Assembly: GCA_022410635.1 (NCBI GenBank) | Contig: JAJVDF010000875.1 | Span: forward strand, 1-64,000 | Origin: Tretioscincus oriximinensis | Lineage: Eukaryota; Chordata; Lepidosauria; Squamata; Gymnophthalmidae | Direction: 5' to 3' | DNA: 64,000 nt | In this document: in pieces, positions 30,637-42,952 of the stretch | How the letters are laid out: the number at the start of each line of letters is the position of its first letter | Position numbering within the stretch: the stretch's first letter is position 1 | Made by a program: the position numbers and the translations under genes | The notes under the pieces: model-generated | The model's input: only the letters and a program-made list of their open reading frames with translations | Told to the model about the DNA's origin: nothing | Databases searched by the model: none

Positions 30637-30910
30637 TTATTTTATTTATTTTATTCGTTCATTTATTTATTTATTTGTACTTGTATCCCGCCCTATACCT
30701 AAAGGTCTCAGGGCGGCCAACTATAGGGTGGCACACATAGCTTTTGTTGCTTTCTCCACANCAGACACCCTGTGGAGTAGGTGGGGCTGAGAGAGTTCAA
30801 AGAACTGTGACTGGCCCAAGGTCACTCAGCTGGCTTTCGTGGAGGAGAGGGGAATCGAACNGGGAGACTACCAGGTACGAGTCCAACACTCAACCACTAT
30901 TTGCCACCAC
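30637..30910 (-). mobile_element. tRNA SINE with L2 tail, antisense
   Basis: Starts with TTATTTATTTATTTGTACTT and CCCGCCCTATACC, then TCAGGGCGGCCAACTATAGG, and ends in the tRNA-like head. It lies just past the right edge of dispersed duplicate copy 1. Confidence 0.88.
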
Positions 30911-31467
30911 TCTAGCCAAAATAGGGCACTTGTAAGAAACAATACGGACATTCTAAAAAGAAAGATCCCAGGACATCTCCAGACGTTCATTTTGCTGCTT
31001 CGCTGTACTCCGGAGTAAAAGGACTTCCCAAAATTATTGTGTGTTGATCAGATGGCAGGAGAACAGACAACTTTATTGCAAGGGGCCAGGGATAGAATAC
31101 TGACTACAATCCTAAACTATCAGGTACATTATAAAACGACACTATAATTTCACCTAACCACAGTTCTTAAAAATTAACTCAGCCTTCTAAAACAATATGA
31201 TTAAATTTAATGATTAAAGTTGAAAAAAAAGGCAGTTAGAATAATCAAAGGGCTGGAACACCTTCCTTATGTGTGACTTCATCCTGTCTCTCCTAGTAAG
31301 TGGGCAATGACGAATTTACATACGTATTTTCTGCCATAGATGTATTCAAGCATTCAATCAAGAATTTATCATGACTCAATGTTATCCAGCAGCAAAAACT
31401 TCTTTAGGTTGTGTTCCACTGTCCCAGAACAGCGTGTGGGGCAGCAAGGTCTTTAGACCATTTTGGT
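30911..31467. other. unassigned stretch with a CR1 scrap
   Basis: A short CR1 piece at 31230-31275 (AGTTAGAATAATCAAAGGGC TGGAACACCTTCCTTATG). Otherwise nothing. Confidence 0.4.
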
Positions 31468-31725
31468 GTAGTGATTAAGAGTGTGGGACTCTTATCTGGT
31501 AGTCTCCCGGTTCGATTCCCNACTCCTCCACAAAGCCAGCTGGGTGACCTTGGGCCAGTCACAATTCTTTGAACTCTCTCAGCCCCACCTACTCCACAGG
31601 GTGTCTGTTGTGGAGAAAGCAACAACAAGCTATGTGCACCACCCTATGGTAGGCTGCCCTGAGACCTTCGGGTATAGGGCAGGATATAAGTACAAATAAA
31701 TAAGTAAATAAATAATAAAATTTCC
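31468..31725 (+). mobile_element. tRNA SINE with L2 tail
   Basis: TTGGTGTAGTGATTAAGAGT head, B box GGTTCGATTCC, tail CCTGAGACCTTCGGGTATAG and AAATAAATAAG. Confidence 0.9.
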
Positions 31726-31756
31726 TAAAATGAAATAAGACCTAGTCATAATATCT

Positions 31757-31800
31757 TGGGTATGGGGCGGGGTATAAATATAAATAATTAAATAAATAAT
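31757..31800 (+). repeat. L2 tail fragment
   Basis: TTGGGTATGGGGCGGGGTAT AAATATAAATAATTAAAT. Confidence 0.6.
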
Positions 31801-32411
31801 GTGTACCTTTTATACATAATGTATATAAAAACACATAATACCTTGACCGGCACTTTTGTGAAGTCAGACTAATACATCACTATATGTTTATACAATACAT
31901 AGNTCTATAACTATGTTGCACATCATCTATTATGTATAATTTTGCTGTGACTTGCTATGATACTGTGAAAGGTACTGTTCTTACTGAATTCCCTAAAGAT
32001 ACTGTGTCCTTGGTTACTGTTTCATAAGCACTAAGGTGGTGTACGAGCTAACACATAGCCTCAAGCATCTTGTGGCTGAGGTTGCTTATTCTCCAATAAT
32101 CTTTTTTGCTGGTGGAGATTTCCTACATGGACCATTCCTCAAAGAGAAGAATGTTTTTTCTTTGTAAATGCATAGTTATATAACAGCGTCTTGAAATTTG
32201 CCTGAGGCAGTTTGTTCCATGTGACTAGACCGACACAACAAGTTATTAAAAAGAACCAAGTTTGGGCTTATGTTTTACCAACAATTTCTGGCAAATTATC
32301 TAGATATATTCCAGCTTGTCTTGTTGCAGGTCTATGCAAACTTCAGCCTAAGGCAATAGTAGTTTTATTCTTTCTTTCCACAGTATTTGCCAGACATCCA
32401 GTATGTAACAG
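31801..32411. other. unassigned stretch
   Basis: AT-rich, no recognised features. Confidence 0.4.
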
Positions 32412-32619
32412 TAGGCTGACCAGATGACCCCTCTTTGGGGAGGGGTTGAAAACCCATTTTTGGGGTGCCTCCCATTTTTTTCTGAGGAAGAAAAAAATAC
32501 AAAACAAAAAACATTTTGAAAAAAAATCTTTTTTAAAAAAAATTTCCTCAGAAAAAATTGGGAGGCACCCCAAAACTGGGTTTTCAACCCTCCCCAAAAG
32601 GGGTCATCTGGTCAGCCTA
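32412..32619. mobile_element. hAT-like foldback MITE (TAGGCTGACC family)
   Basis: TAGGCTGACCAGATGACCCC and GGGGTCATCTGGTCAGCCTA ends. TAACAG lies on both sides, a partly preserved target duplication. Confidence 0.88.
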
Positions 32620-32704
32620 TAACAGCATTGTAATTTTTACATTTTTTAAGAAGTCTTATTGACATGTATTATCTATTCTGAGAAGATCCCCAACAATAGT
32701 TATT

Positions 32705-32862
32705 GTAGCGTGAGACCAACTTTTTATGAACAACTCTGAGATCCNAATATAGCTGCCAAATAGCCACTTACCAAGCATTGGCTATTAAGCTTAGTTTTTT
32801 TCTTAATACATTTTNTACATGTCCTTTGGTCTCAATATGTATTCTATGGGGGGGGGGGCAAT
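32705..32862. repeat. dispersed duplicate, copy 2
   Basis: Homologous to 30487-30632; here followed by a G run and GCAATTATG rather than a SINE. Confidence 0.75.
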
Positions 32863-33653
32863 TATGTATCAGTAATGGTTGAAAATTATGAAACATAATA
32901 TGGAGAGTGGAGTTGTTTTGTATTCCACATTTTAAAATCTTTACATGCTGGCTTGATTCTGTGGGGGGTTTTCCTCCCTGAAAGAATGTGCTGTAATTGG
33001 AAAATTATACTACTGTATAATTTTCAATACACATGGGCATCATCTTATGGTTAATATTGAAATCAAATTGATTAGATATTTTATAGCCATTGATTGAGAG
33101 ACTCTATTAAGGAATTGAATACAATATTTGGAATGATTGTGGCTTAGATAATGAGATTCTTACTACAAAATTTAGACTTAAATTGAAAAATGTATGGGAA
33201 ACCAGTAGACCATAAAGGTATGACCTAAATAATACGGTATCTCTTTTGAAGATGCACTGAAGTTGATGAATAGATTTAAGATATTAGATCTGGTAGACTG
33301 AGTGCCTGAAGTATTATGCACAGAACTTTGTAATATTATATTTAAAGAAGTAGTAAAAGAACAGAAAAAAAGCAAAATAAATGTCTGATGAGGCTTTGCA
33401 AATAGCTGATGATTGGAAGGGAAAGGAAAAATGTAATCAATTCAATGCAAATTTCAAAAAACAAAGAAGAATGAACAATGCAAAANGAAGTAAGAAAACA
33501 ATAGCATGGGAAAGAAGAAATCTTTAAGAAAATAGAGTTCAAAGGGATTTTTCTGTAAAAATGAGCATGATACAAACATGATAGGGACTTAATAGAAGCA
33601 AAAGAGATAAAGAAGTGGTGGTAAAAATACACAGAAGTGTCATACAATAAATA
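32863..33653. other. unassigned AT-rich stretch
   Basis: A-rich plus strand with no intact frames. Possibly an old LINE remnant; not assignable. Confidence 0.35.
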
Positions 33654-33849
33654 CAGGGTGCTTCAAAAAATGTATATACACTGTGAACTTCCATAGAAAA
33701 TTTTACTGTTCTACTGTTAAATTTCAGGAAATTAGAAAGCTTAAAGTCCAATGTAAATAAAACGTAAATAACAAACGAGTATGAGTCACCACTGATTCTG
33801 TACATCGTATGGAAGTTCAAAGTGTGTATACATTTTTTGAAGCACCCTG
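33654..33849. mobile_element. mariner-type MITE
   Basis: Ends CAGGGTGCTTCAAAAAATGT and TTTTTTGAAGCACCCTG, with TA on both sides (33652-33653, 33850-33851). 196 bp with about 40-bp inverted arms. A related copy in the other orientation is at 45519-45722. Confidence 0.9.
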
Positions 33850-34849
33850 TATATTAATATCACTGATAACAATGATGGTGGGATCAATGACCTAGAGATG
33901 GACATCCTTTGGTGTGATATTTAGTGAGGCTTAGAAAACATTTTCAACATTTTCTGCAACCTACAATATGTAAAGCAAGAACTTGACAAAAAGCAAGAAC
34001 TACCAGAAGTCCAAGATGTGGTGCAATTTGTGGCTTGGGGGTGTACATTGGGTTGGGGCTTCTTTTCCTTCCACTCATGGCAGGCACNGCTCAACTATAT
34101 TGCTTTAGGGACCTCTCCCAATATGGCAATCACTCCCTGGGTAATGCTGTACAAAAGTCAAATCATTTTCAGGTTTCCTGATGGAAAGCGTGCATTTTCA
34201 GATTTCTGCCTATGATCTCAGGTAGAAGCACATTTCAGCCAAAATACTGGTTTGAATGGGCCAACCTTTCCTAGAATAAAACTTATACAATAAACTGCAG
34301 CCTCCCAATTTTTTACAGGCTCAGAGCTGCATAGCCAGCATACAGTCTGTATATCTGAAAAGNTATTTGCCATATCTGATGGCCAGTTGCAGAGAACATT
34401 TCCATTATAGCAGTTTGCCTTTGTTTCTGTCAAACATAGCTATTAAGCTTGTCATCTGATTTGAACAGATCAAAACAGACTAGTTATATATTTCTTTAGG
34501 AGGTCTATAACCTTACCAATGTCATCTATTTCAGTCCAGGCATCAATGTGTCCACATTTGGTTCAGAACAAGAGCACAGGGACATTCTGGACTCATCACG
34601 GCACCTGAGCATCACTAGTTCCACTGCCACACTTTGTAGCCTACAACATCCTACAAGGATAATTTTCAGAACCCCAACGTGGAGGTGGGCATGCGCCTTT
34701 GAGGACAGTCCTCTTCAGTTTTGCATTTCTGTGAAGAACACAACATAGGGAAGCTGGAGCTTGGACAAAGGGCTGACATGGATGGTGCCTTGGGTGAGGC
34801 ATCAGTTTGTAGACTGGAACAGCTATGACATTTCTGCATTGCTACTAGT
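33850..34849. other. unassigned stretch
   Basis: No gene or clear repeat; nothing resembling an exon. Confidence 0.4.
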
Positions 34850-35358
34850 GTTGGTCTGGAATAGACTCAGACATGTTCTTGATTTGGAAAAAGAAGGATA
34901 AAATGTATAAAATCATGCCTGGGATGGATAAGCTGATCAGTGAAAAAATATTTTCTCTACCACACACTAGAACCAGTGAGCATTCCTTGAAACTGATGAG
35001 CAGAATAGTATAGTGAGGGCAAAAGAAAGTAATTTTTACCAAGAGGGTCATCAGCTTGTGGAATTTACTTCCAGAAGAGGTGTTGGTAGCTAGCAGCCTG
35101 GGTAACTTTAAGACAGGATTAGATAAGTTCATAGAAGCCAAGGATATAAATAGCTGCTAGGATGGATCTATTGATGCTGCCTTTGGGGTGATGCAACAGG
35201 CAGGATTCCTGAAATACTATTTGCAGGGAGTTGAGAACAGGTGCATATTTTTCCTTCTTCTGATTCCCAAATGCAATTGGTGGGCCACTGTGTGACAGAA
35301 TGCCGGACTAGATGGGCTCTAGATGGGTTCAGCAGGGCTCCTTTTATGTTCTTATGAG
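34850..35358 (+). mobile_element. CR1-like LINE 3' end
   Basis: AATCATGCCTGGGATGGATA; CATCAGCTTGTGGAATTTAC; ends GGCTCCTTTTATGTTCTTAT. Older than 28870-29115. Confidence 0.82.
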
Positions 35359-35382
35359 TGCAAAAATAACCCTAGTCCAAAA

Positions 35383-35767
35383 GAAGAAGAAGAAGAAGAA
35401 GAAGAAGAAGAAGAAGAAGAAGAAGAAGAAGAAGAAGAAGAAGAAGAAGAAGAAGAAGAAGAAGAAGAAGAAGAAGAAGAAGAAGAAGAAGAAGAAGAAN
35501 NNNNNNNNNNNNNNNNNNNNNNNNNNNNNNNNNNNNNNNNNNNNNNNNNNNNNNNNNNNNNNNNNNNNNNNNNNNNNNNNNNNNNNNNNNNNNNNNNNNN
35601 NNNNNNNNNNNNNNNNNNNNNNNNNNNNNNNNNNNNNNNNNNNNNNNNNNNNNNNNNNNNNNNNNNNNNNNNNNAAGGTGCTCACCCCTCCCCACGTCCC
35701 ACACAGGGCTTCGAAGCCTGATCTCCCAGCTGAGAGACGGATTCCTAAGCAACTGAGCTATCCGTGA
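35383..35767 (-). mobile_element. tRNA SINE, antisense, interrupted by an assembly gap
   Basis: A GAA run of 117 bp (35383-35499) is the expanded SINE tail. N run 35500-35674. Then the SINE head in reverse, AAGGTGCTCACCCCTCCCCA to TGAGCTATCCGTG. The missing piece is SINE body plus an unknown length of repeat. Confidence 0.85.
35500..35674. other. sequence gap (N run)
   Basis: 175 consecutive N bases, directly after the GAA repeat. Confidence 0.99.
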
Positions 35768-36497
35768 AACCTTTAATACCTGCACATAACAGTTCCAGTA
35801 TATAGAACTGACATTTTAAAAGTTGAGAAGGTGCTGATGGGAACAATCTCTCTCTGCCTGGATCCCTGGAAAGCCTCTGTTACAAATTTGGCCCTTTGAC
35901 TCCACACAAATCTTTTGAGCATTAAGCTCCATGAGGACTTACTCCCACATAAATGNACAGGACGGCTGACTAATGTTTTGTTTGAGAAAGAAACTGTTAG
36001 GCAAATGATCTCTCTGCTGGTTCCTCAGATGCAAAGTCAATGCACAGCATTTCCCTAAGAGCTGTATTTCACAGATACAATAGATCAGAATTGTCAATCA
36101 AAAGCACAACTAATGCACAGCAGATCCATCTTTTATGGTGTGCTCCTTATCTGCAANGACATGGAACTGAGCCTATTTTCTCCATGAAAAAATATTCATA
36201 CAGAAGCAATCAGGCAATTTTGACCTTTCTAAAATAAGTACACACCAGAAACCCTGAATTGAGCTTGTTATAGTAATTGCTCTTAATAACTGTATAGCCA
36301 TCTGGAATAAACATCTAAGTACAGCAAAATAAATAAAAGTTGGACACAGCTTATTTCTTGCTAAAGCCGAATTTCATTTTTATGCTGCTTCACAGAGCTA
36401 AACTACTAAGAATAAAAGATTTCCCTCTTTCTCTCCAACTTCTGGATAAGGGCAATCATGACTATGTAGCTTGGGGAGTTAGACAACGTGAGAGGCA
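35768..36497. other. unassigned stretch
   Basis: No gene or clear repeat recognised. Confidence 0.4.
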
Positions 36498-36760
36498 GTT
36501 TGGTGCAGTGGTTAGAGTGTTGGAGTCGTACCTGGTAGTCTCCCGGTTCGATTCCCCACTCATCCACAAAAGCCAACTGGGTCACAATTCTTTGAACTCT
36601 CTCAGCCCCACCTACTTTGCAGGGTGTCTGTTGTGGAGAAAGCAACAAAAGCCATGTGCGCCACCCTATGGTTGGCCACTCTGAGACCTTCGGGTATAGG
36701 GCGAGATATAAGTACAAATAAATAAATAAATAAATAAATAAATAAAATAAATAATCAGCA
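36498..36760 (+). mobile_element. tRNA SINE with L2 tail
   Basis: TTTGGTGCAGTGGTTAGAGT head; CGGTTCGATTCCCCACTC; tail CTGAGACCTTCGGGTATAGG and a long AAAT run. Confidence 0.92.
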
Positions 36761-37251
36761 AATAATGTTGTCCACCTCTCAGGTCACATAGTTATGTTGG
36801 ACAAAGGACTTTGGACAATGGAGAAATGTTAAGGATTACTTTCAGCCTGCAACAATCGCACACACCAGGGAGACCAAGAAACTCTACTGAATTTAATGCA
36901 GAATCCATTTAACACTTTAAAACTCTCTGTAGCAGCATCTTTCCCCCTTCTTCTGCTCCATTACAGTTTTATTTTGTATTTCAAATGTGCCTAGACAACT
37001 AGATTGAAATCTTATTTCATTGATTGTTGCCTATTGCATCTACAGAATAACTTGCTTAATTTCTTACTGTTTTTAATAAAGAGTACCCATTTTGAATTAT
37101 TACTAACTCAGGACTCCTTTCTTTCCTTTTTTCTTTGAGAAGCACACGCCAAACAGTTGTGATCTGTCTTTGAGCAAGTATAAGGTCTATGTGGGATAAT
37201 TGGATTCAGACCAGTCTATGACAAATGTTTCTGAGTATATAGAGTGCCAGA
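36761..37251. other. unassigned stretch
   Basis: Nothing recognised. Confidence 0.4.
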
Positions 37252-37755
37252 GAACATAAGAACATAAGAAGAGCCATCCTGGATCAGGCCAGAGCCCATA
37301 AAGTCCAGCATTCTGTGTCACACAGAGGCCCACCAGATGCACCTGGGCAGTCAGAACAGAGGAAAGCAAAATATGCTCCTGTTTATGACTCCCTGCAAAT
37401 GGGAATTTCAGGAGTCCTGCCTGTTGCTCCATCCTGGAGGCAACATCCAGACATCCATCCTAGTATCCATTTATACCCTTGGTGTCCATAAACCTGTCTA
37501 GTCCTGTCTTGAAACTATCCAAGCTGTTAGCTACCACTACCTCTTCAGGAAGTAAATTCCACAGGCAGTTGACCCTCTGAGTGAAAAAATACTTTCCTTT
37601 GTTCTCACTTTCCTACCCAACAATTTCAAGGAGTGCCCTCTGGTCCTTGTGTTGTGTGATAGAGAAAACATTTTTTCTCTATTCACCCTGTCGATCCCAT
37701 GCATGATTTTGTGCACTTCAATCAGATCACCCCTCAAACGTCTCTTTTCAAAGAG
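37252..37755 (-). mobile_element. CR1-like LINE 3' end, antisense
   Basis: GAACATAAGAACATAAGAAG start; continues through the 3' UTR into coding sequence (minus: IMHGIDRVNREKMFSLSHNT). Confidence 0.9.
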
Positions 37756-37989
37756 AACATCTGTCATTTCAAGATAGTTTTTTCTCTGACCCTTCCACTT
37801 GTTTATCAATGTATGAGACTTACATATATCCTTTCTGCATGTGCTGCAACTACTTTGAAATTGGGAAACCAGCAGCTTCAATGTGGAGACCCGTGTCAGT
37901 ACACAATAGCAACATTCCATTAGTGGTAATGCTTAAGTTTCAAATGGCTTGGCATGTTAAAAGAAAGCCAAACAAAATTATTTTGCCTG

Positions 37990-38050
37990 GTATGCTTTTG
38001 TGTATGAGCTTTCATGCTCGAAGCTTTCTGCATCAGGTGCAAGCAGGCTT
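37990..38050 (-). repeat. possible Penelope-type hammerhead-like remnant
   Basis: On the minus strand: CACCTGATGCAGAAAGC, then GAGCATGAAAGCTCATAC. This looks like a decayed CTGATGA ... GAAAGCTTATAC core. Low certainty. Confidence 0.35.
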
Positions 38051-38132
38051 AATCTACAAAGGTTCAAGCTATCAAGTGATACAAGACCCCCAGTTTGCTT
38101 ATGGATCCAGGCTAGTGCAACTATTGCTTTGA

Positions 38133-38224
38133 TCAGAGCCAGTCTAAGAGTGTCAGACTCTTTACTTTGTAGTCTCCTGTTTCCACATTCCTACATGAAA
38201 NCAGCTGGATGATCTTGGACTAGT
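38133..38224 (+). mobile_element. Sauria-type SINE fragment
   Basis: AGAGCCAGTCTAAGAGTGTC to GCTGGATGATCTTGGACTAG; head and body only. Confidence 0.55.
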
Positions 38225-39576
38225 CTGCTTACAGGAAGGTGGCTGGGGAAAGTGGGAAGGTCGCCATCTATATATGGAAATGCCTTGGCTCATTGTTGCG
38301 CTATTTTACTTTGAAGCACATTTGTTAACGTGTTCTAGCTTGATGTGTATGAGCTGCAGCTNCATGTGTTTGCATTCAGCAGCTAGATCCAGATTAGAAG
38401 GTATGTCTGAGCATCAAAGATGTGTTGGATCACANGCTGCATCGCTTCCCATCAGTACTGCCTCTTTATTAGTTGCAAGTATCAGCATTTGCCTCAGCAT
38501 AGTTGGTAGCTAAACGTGGAACTGTCCAAGTGCTGAAATGCTGACTTTCGTAGCTGAACATGGAGGTGGTACTCAAAAAAACCCTCCGAAACTGAACTTC
38601 AGATCCCCATCTGTTAACCTTTCCCCTTTACTGGAAAGATCTGTCCTACATGCAAACAAATGAAAGCTATGCACATAAGGTAGTATTAGTACACAGTAGG
38701 GAAGATCAATCAGGAAAAAACAGATGCATTTTAGGGAGCTGTTTCTATGCACTTGATGTGCATTATTTCCATGCAGACAACGTGGAGAAGTGAGCTCCTT
38801 AAAACATATTAGCAAACCTGCTCTGATATATATNTTTAATCNCCCTGATTTAGTCCTATTCTAGAGGACTGAAGATGGATTAAAAGTTGGAACAGCATCT
38901 GAGTTTCAAATCAGATCAAACATAATTAGCTACTTGTGAGCTATTGGGCCAACTGTATTTGTAGAAAAGAGAGATAAAGCAGTAGCAGCAAATGAAATGG
39001 AGGTGTGGTATATAAAGGGTCCGCTGTTGACTTACACTTATTACCCCCAAGGGTTGCTTCCCTCCAATCACCAAAATGTGTGCTATTCCATGCTGATGAT
39101 ACTACTAAAGGCTCATGGGATGCTTTCTTCAAGGTAGTGTTTAATTTACTTTTTAATTTTAGGAATGTAATTATCTATTTCTGTGTGCCTTTTACAGGTG
39201 GAGCTCATTCATTGGAGCAGAGTGGGTGTTGCTGCCCTATGCTTATAGATGAATCTATATTTTTTGGATGTTTGAATCTGAATTATTTGAGGGTCCTTTG
39301 CAACCAGCAGTAGGATTGCTTCTTGGGACCTTCCTGGATTAGAACCATGAAGGATGACCAGTTGGAGTTAACAGATGTACAGTTTTTCCATGGAACATTA
39401 TTCTGCATCTTTCACATGATTTCAAGCATAAAAGGGGACGTAGTAATTGTGAGCAAAGACTGACAGCAAAGAATGTACAAAGCCTTTATAATATTGTAAA
39501 GGGAAATAGCATTAAAAAACCAGCAGTCTGGATGCAACTATAGTCTATTTTCCCTTCCTTCTTTACACCTGGCCTG
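38225..39576. other. unassigned stretch
   Basis: No gene or clear transposon. CTGCTTACAGGAAGGTGGCTGG (38227) echoes CTGCTTACAGAAAGATGGCTGG at 21610, a possible unnamed repeat. Confidence 0.4.
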
Positions 39577-39862
39577 CTTCGTGTCTCGCCTGGGAGATGG
39601 GGTTTCGAAGCCCTGTGTGGGACGTGGGGAGGGGTGAGCNCCTTCCGCTAGCCTGTAGCTCTTGCCAACCCAGCTATTCGAAAGCAGGAATTGCAAGAAA
39701 TTGCAACTGACTGCAAGTAGATACATGGGAACCACCATAGCCTGGTGGGGAAGATAGAATGGAAGCCTTCGGGCAAAATATATTCTTGTAAGCTGCTTTG
39801 AGTCCCTTTGAAAGGTGAGAAAAACGGGGTATAAGAACCAAGTTCTTCTTCTTCTTCTTCAA
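39577..39862 (+). mobile_element. tRNA SINE, head-truncated
   Basis: Begins within the tRNA head (GTCTCGCCTGGGAGATGGGG) and runs to GAACCAAGTTCTTCTTCTTC. Confidence 0.9.
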
Positions 39863-40850
39863 TTTACAGTTGGCTAACATTTACAAAATAATCTAATTCT
39901 TATATAATTCTTTTTATAATTTGGGTAGAATTAAAGCATTTGTCATTTTCTATTTCTTTCTGAACCATGGTAGAACTTCTTCCACTACTAGCCATAATAA
40001 GTATTAACAACAACTGCATTTAATAGCCACAAAAGAAGAAGGAAAAATATTTTTAAAAATACATATTTGAAAGCAAATCAAACTACATTCAAACCAGAGA
40101 GCAGAGGAAGTTTGGAAAGTTTTCCATCAACATAATCCTAGAAAAACGTATGCTTACTTATGAGAACTTCCTTTAAACCTTCATTTATGTTGACAGATTT
40201 ATTTACAGATAATTTGTCTCCAGAGTGAAACAGTTTAGTATTTATATTACAAGGGATAAATAGGAAGCAATTAATAATGCATTTTCTTCTATCCGAATGC
40301 CATCTGTTTAGCTTTGGATTTCAAAGTGTACTTATTCGGGTGGATAGCAGTAAATAGATATTGTCAATCAATTCATTTATTCTTTTTATAGCAAATAGTT
40401 TTAATTACATGATAGCTATTTTCTCTCTAAATATTTGGCACAGTGTTTAGGGTAAATAAAAAGGCAATTGCATTTTATTTTGAAATTTTCATCGTTTTTC
40501 TTTTGATTCAGGAAGAAATAGTGCAGTGACTTGGAAAGCTCTAAATCTGAATTCTGAATCAGGTTGTGTTCATATGCATTTAAAACAGTACTTCTAAGGC
40601 AGCTTGGACCCTGGTCACACATGTCCTTTTAAACCACACAAATATGATAGTTGTGGGAATATATGTGGGTATTTAAACTTCCACTGAATGGAAAGAGGAA
40701 CGATAGACATAGGAGTTTACCACGCCGAGGCCTGCGAGGACATTCAAACTCACCAGCTTTAATTCCAATATTGATATGGTGGATCCCACAATCCTGATAT
40801 TGAGACATAGTAGATGCCTAAATTCACCCACACACATCTCCTTCTGCTTT
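39863..40850. other. unassigned AT-rich stretch
   Basis: Low-repeat, AT-rich intergenic DNA; no exon recognised. Confidence 0.4.
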
Positions 40851-40965
40851 AGATGCCCAATTGTGTGTGTGTGGGCACTGTATGAGACAGCGTGCCACAC
40901 TAGATGAACTGTGACCCAATTTGACATGGCTCCTGTTCTGTTTTTGTGTGTGTTTGTGTGTGTAA
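40851..40965 (+). mobile_element. CR1-like LINE 3' end scrap with GT repeats
   Basis: GACAGCGTGCCACACTAGAT GAACTGTGACCC between GTGTGTGTGTG tracts. Confidence 0.5.
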
Positions 40966-42102
40966 GCTTCATAACTGACAGGCTGTGCTATATAATTTCT
41001 GTTTCTATGCAATTAAGAAAANATGGTATTTGCCTTTCATGAATTTCTGGTCAATATCTTCAACATTTGCATATCTTCCTTGTGTAATATTAGATCTCCA
41101 ATAAGAACATTAGTATTCATACACTACTACCTCTAAATTGCTTTTGAGCTGCTTTTTTCATATGTATGGATCCAGTAGAAGGCACTTCATTGGTTTTGTT
41201 CCACAGAGACAATGTGACATGGCCAGGTCCTATGCAGTGCCAGTTGATGCATGAAGACAAATGTCCATCAAAGGACATTTGCAGTGCCAATCAGCTTCTG
41301 TAGCTTCCCTCCAGCAAGCTGTCCATGGCTGAAAAAGTAAGCAATCAATAATAATTTGCTGCCCTTGCTGTGGCACGAAAATCAGGCCGCTCATGTATCT
41401 AACAGAGTTGGGCTTGGGTAGGGTGTTTCATTGGGCTTAAGGGCAGCAATCAGAAATGGGGAAGGGGTTTTGCAATTTGAACACTTTATGCTTTACCTTA
41501 NTGCCCATTTAAAACATCTCCAGTTTACCTCACAATAGCACAGATAATGATGCACAAAATAAATAGGTAGTAAAAAATTAGATAGTCTTGCTAACAAGGG
41601 TTTGATCCTTGACACATGATTTTATTTATCTGATCTGCTTATGTTACTTGNTCTAACTAATGGTCACCTCAAACCTGTTACTGAAAACAGATGCAGGAAA
41701 AGAATATTCAGAATATCTTAGATCACATCCTCACGCATGATTTCTACCGAGGTGGTAGCAACATCACCTTCAAATTGCCCCACAGAGTCATACATGTACA
41801 GCAATCCTCTCGCTAAAAAGGTCGATTAATGCAAGTATTTCCAGTCACTGCAGGGTATCTGATTCGACTGTGGGCATTTTGCAAAATCCAAAAGAAGGCT
41901 TAATGGGGGCATGCAGCAATGTGAACTTAGTAAATCTCACAAGACTTTTGGGTGACATGTAAAAGTTCATTGGTTCTTGGCTCGCAGAGAATGCTTGGGA
42001 ATTGCGGAAAAGCTTGTGTAGAAATGGAAAAACACAGCAAAGTGAATAATAATTTTCTTTGTACATTATCTAAACCAAAGGTATGTTTTCTGAATTAGAA
42101 AA
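40966..42102. other. unassigned stretch
   Basis: No gene or clear repeat. Confidence 0.4.
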
Positions 42103-42894
42103 NGCCCAAAGGAAGTATCTTCTCATCACTTTCTTGATAGGTTCTTCTTTGCTTAAAGTGGGCTAAAACTAGGTTAATACTTATACATGAGACCAAGGCT
42201 TCAACCTTCAGGCACTAAAATGTTTTAAGCTTGCACCTGGGTTATCAATAGACATGACAGCCTGATTTCTACTTGAACTTATTTTATTACAGAAAGTAGT
42301 CCACGGGATCTGCTGCTTACATACCACTCCTGGCTGGCACAGCTCACAGCGGTTTCTGTGCTAGCCAAAGATGGCATGTGGACAACAGGCCCTTTGAATC
42401 ACTTCCCAGAACAGGATAAGTCCAAATGTGAATCATCGTAAGAATGCAAGAGAGGCCCATGTAGTCCAACATTTTGTCACACACAGTGGTTCACCAACNG
42501 CCCAAAGGAAGTATCTTCTCATCACTTTCTTGATAGGTTCTTCTTTGCTTAAAGTGGGCTAAAACTAGGTTAATACTTATACATGAGACCAAGGCTTCAA
42601 CCTTCAGGCACTAAAATGTTTTAAGCTTGCACCTGGGTTATCAATAGACATGACAGCCTGATTTCTACTTGAACTTATTTTATTACAGAAAGTAGTCCAC
42701 GGGATCTGCTGCTTACATACCACTCCTGGCTGGCACAGCTCACAGCGGTTTCTGTGCTAGCCANAGATGGCATGTGGACAACAGGCCCTTTGAATCACTT
42801 CCCAGAACAGGATAAGTCCAAATGTGAATCATCGTAAGAATGCAAGAGAGGCCCATGTAGTCCAACATTTTGTCACACACAGTGGTTCACCAAC
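42103..42894 (+). repeat. perfect 396-bp tandem duplication
   Basis: 42103-42498 and 42499-42894 are identical apart from N positions, and each unit begins with N (42103, 42499). A further N at 42764 replaces an A. This may be a false join of two reads or haplotypes rather than biology. Confidence 0.9.
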
Positions 42895-42952
42895 TACAGC
42901 TGGGCAAGCAGAATGAGGCCCAGATACCATTCGGGCTTTAAAAAAATCAACC

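Noticed and set aside
35312..35785. Poly-Lys, poly-Glu, poly-Phe and poly-Leu frames
   Set aside because: They are frames of the GAA repeat plus the N gap; no protein evidence.
42103..42894. Satellite array or CRISPR-like repeat
   Set aside because: Only two adjacent 396-bp units, no spacers; more like an assembly duplication.
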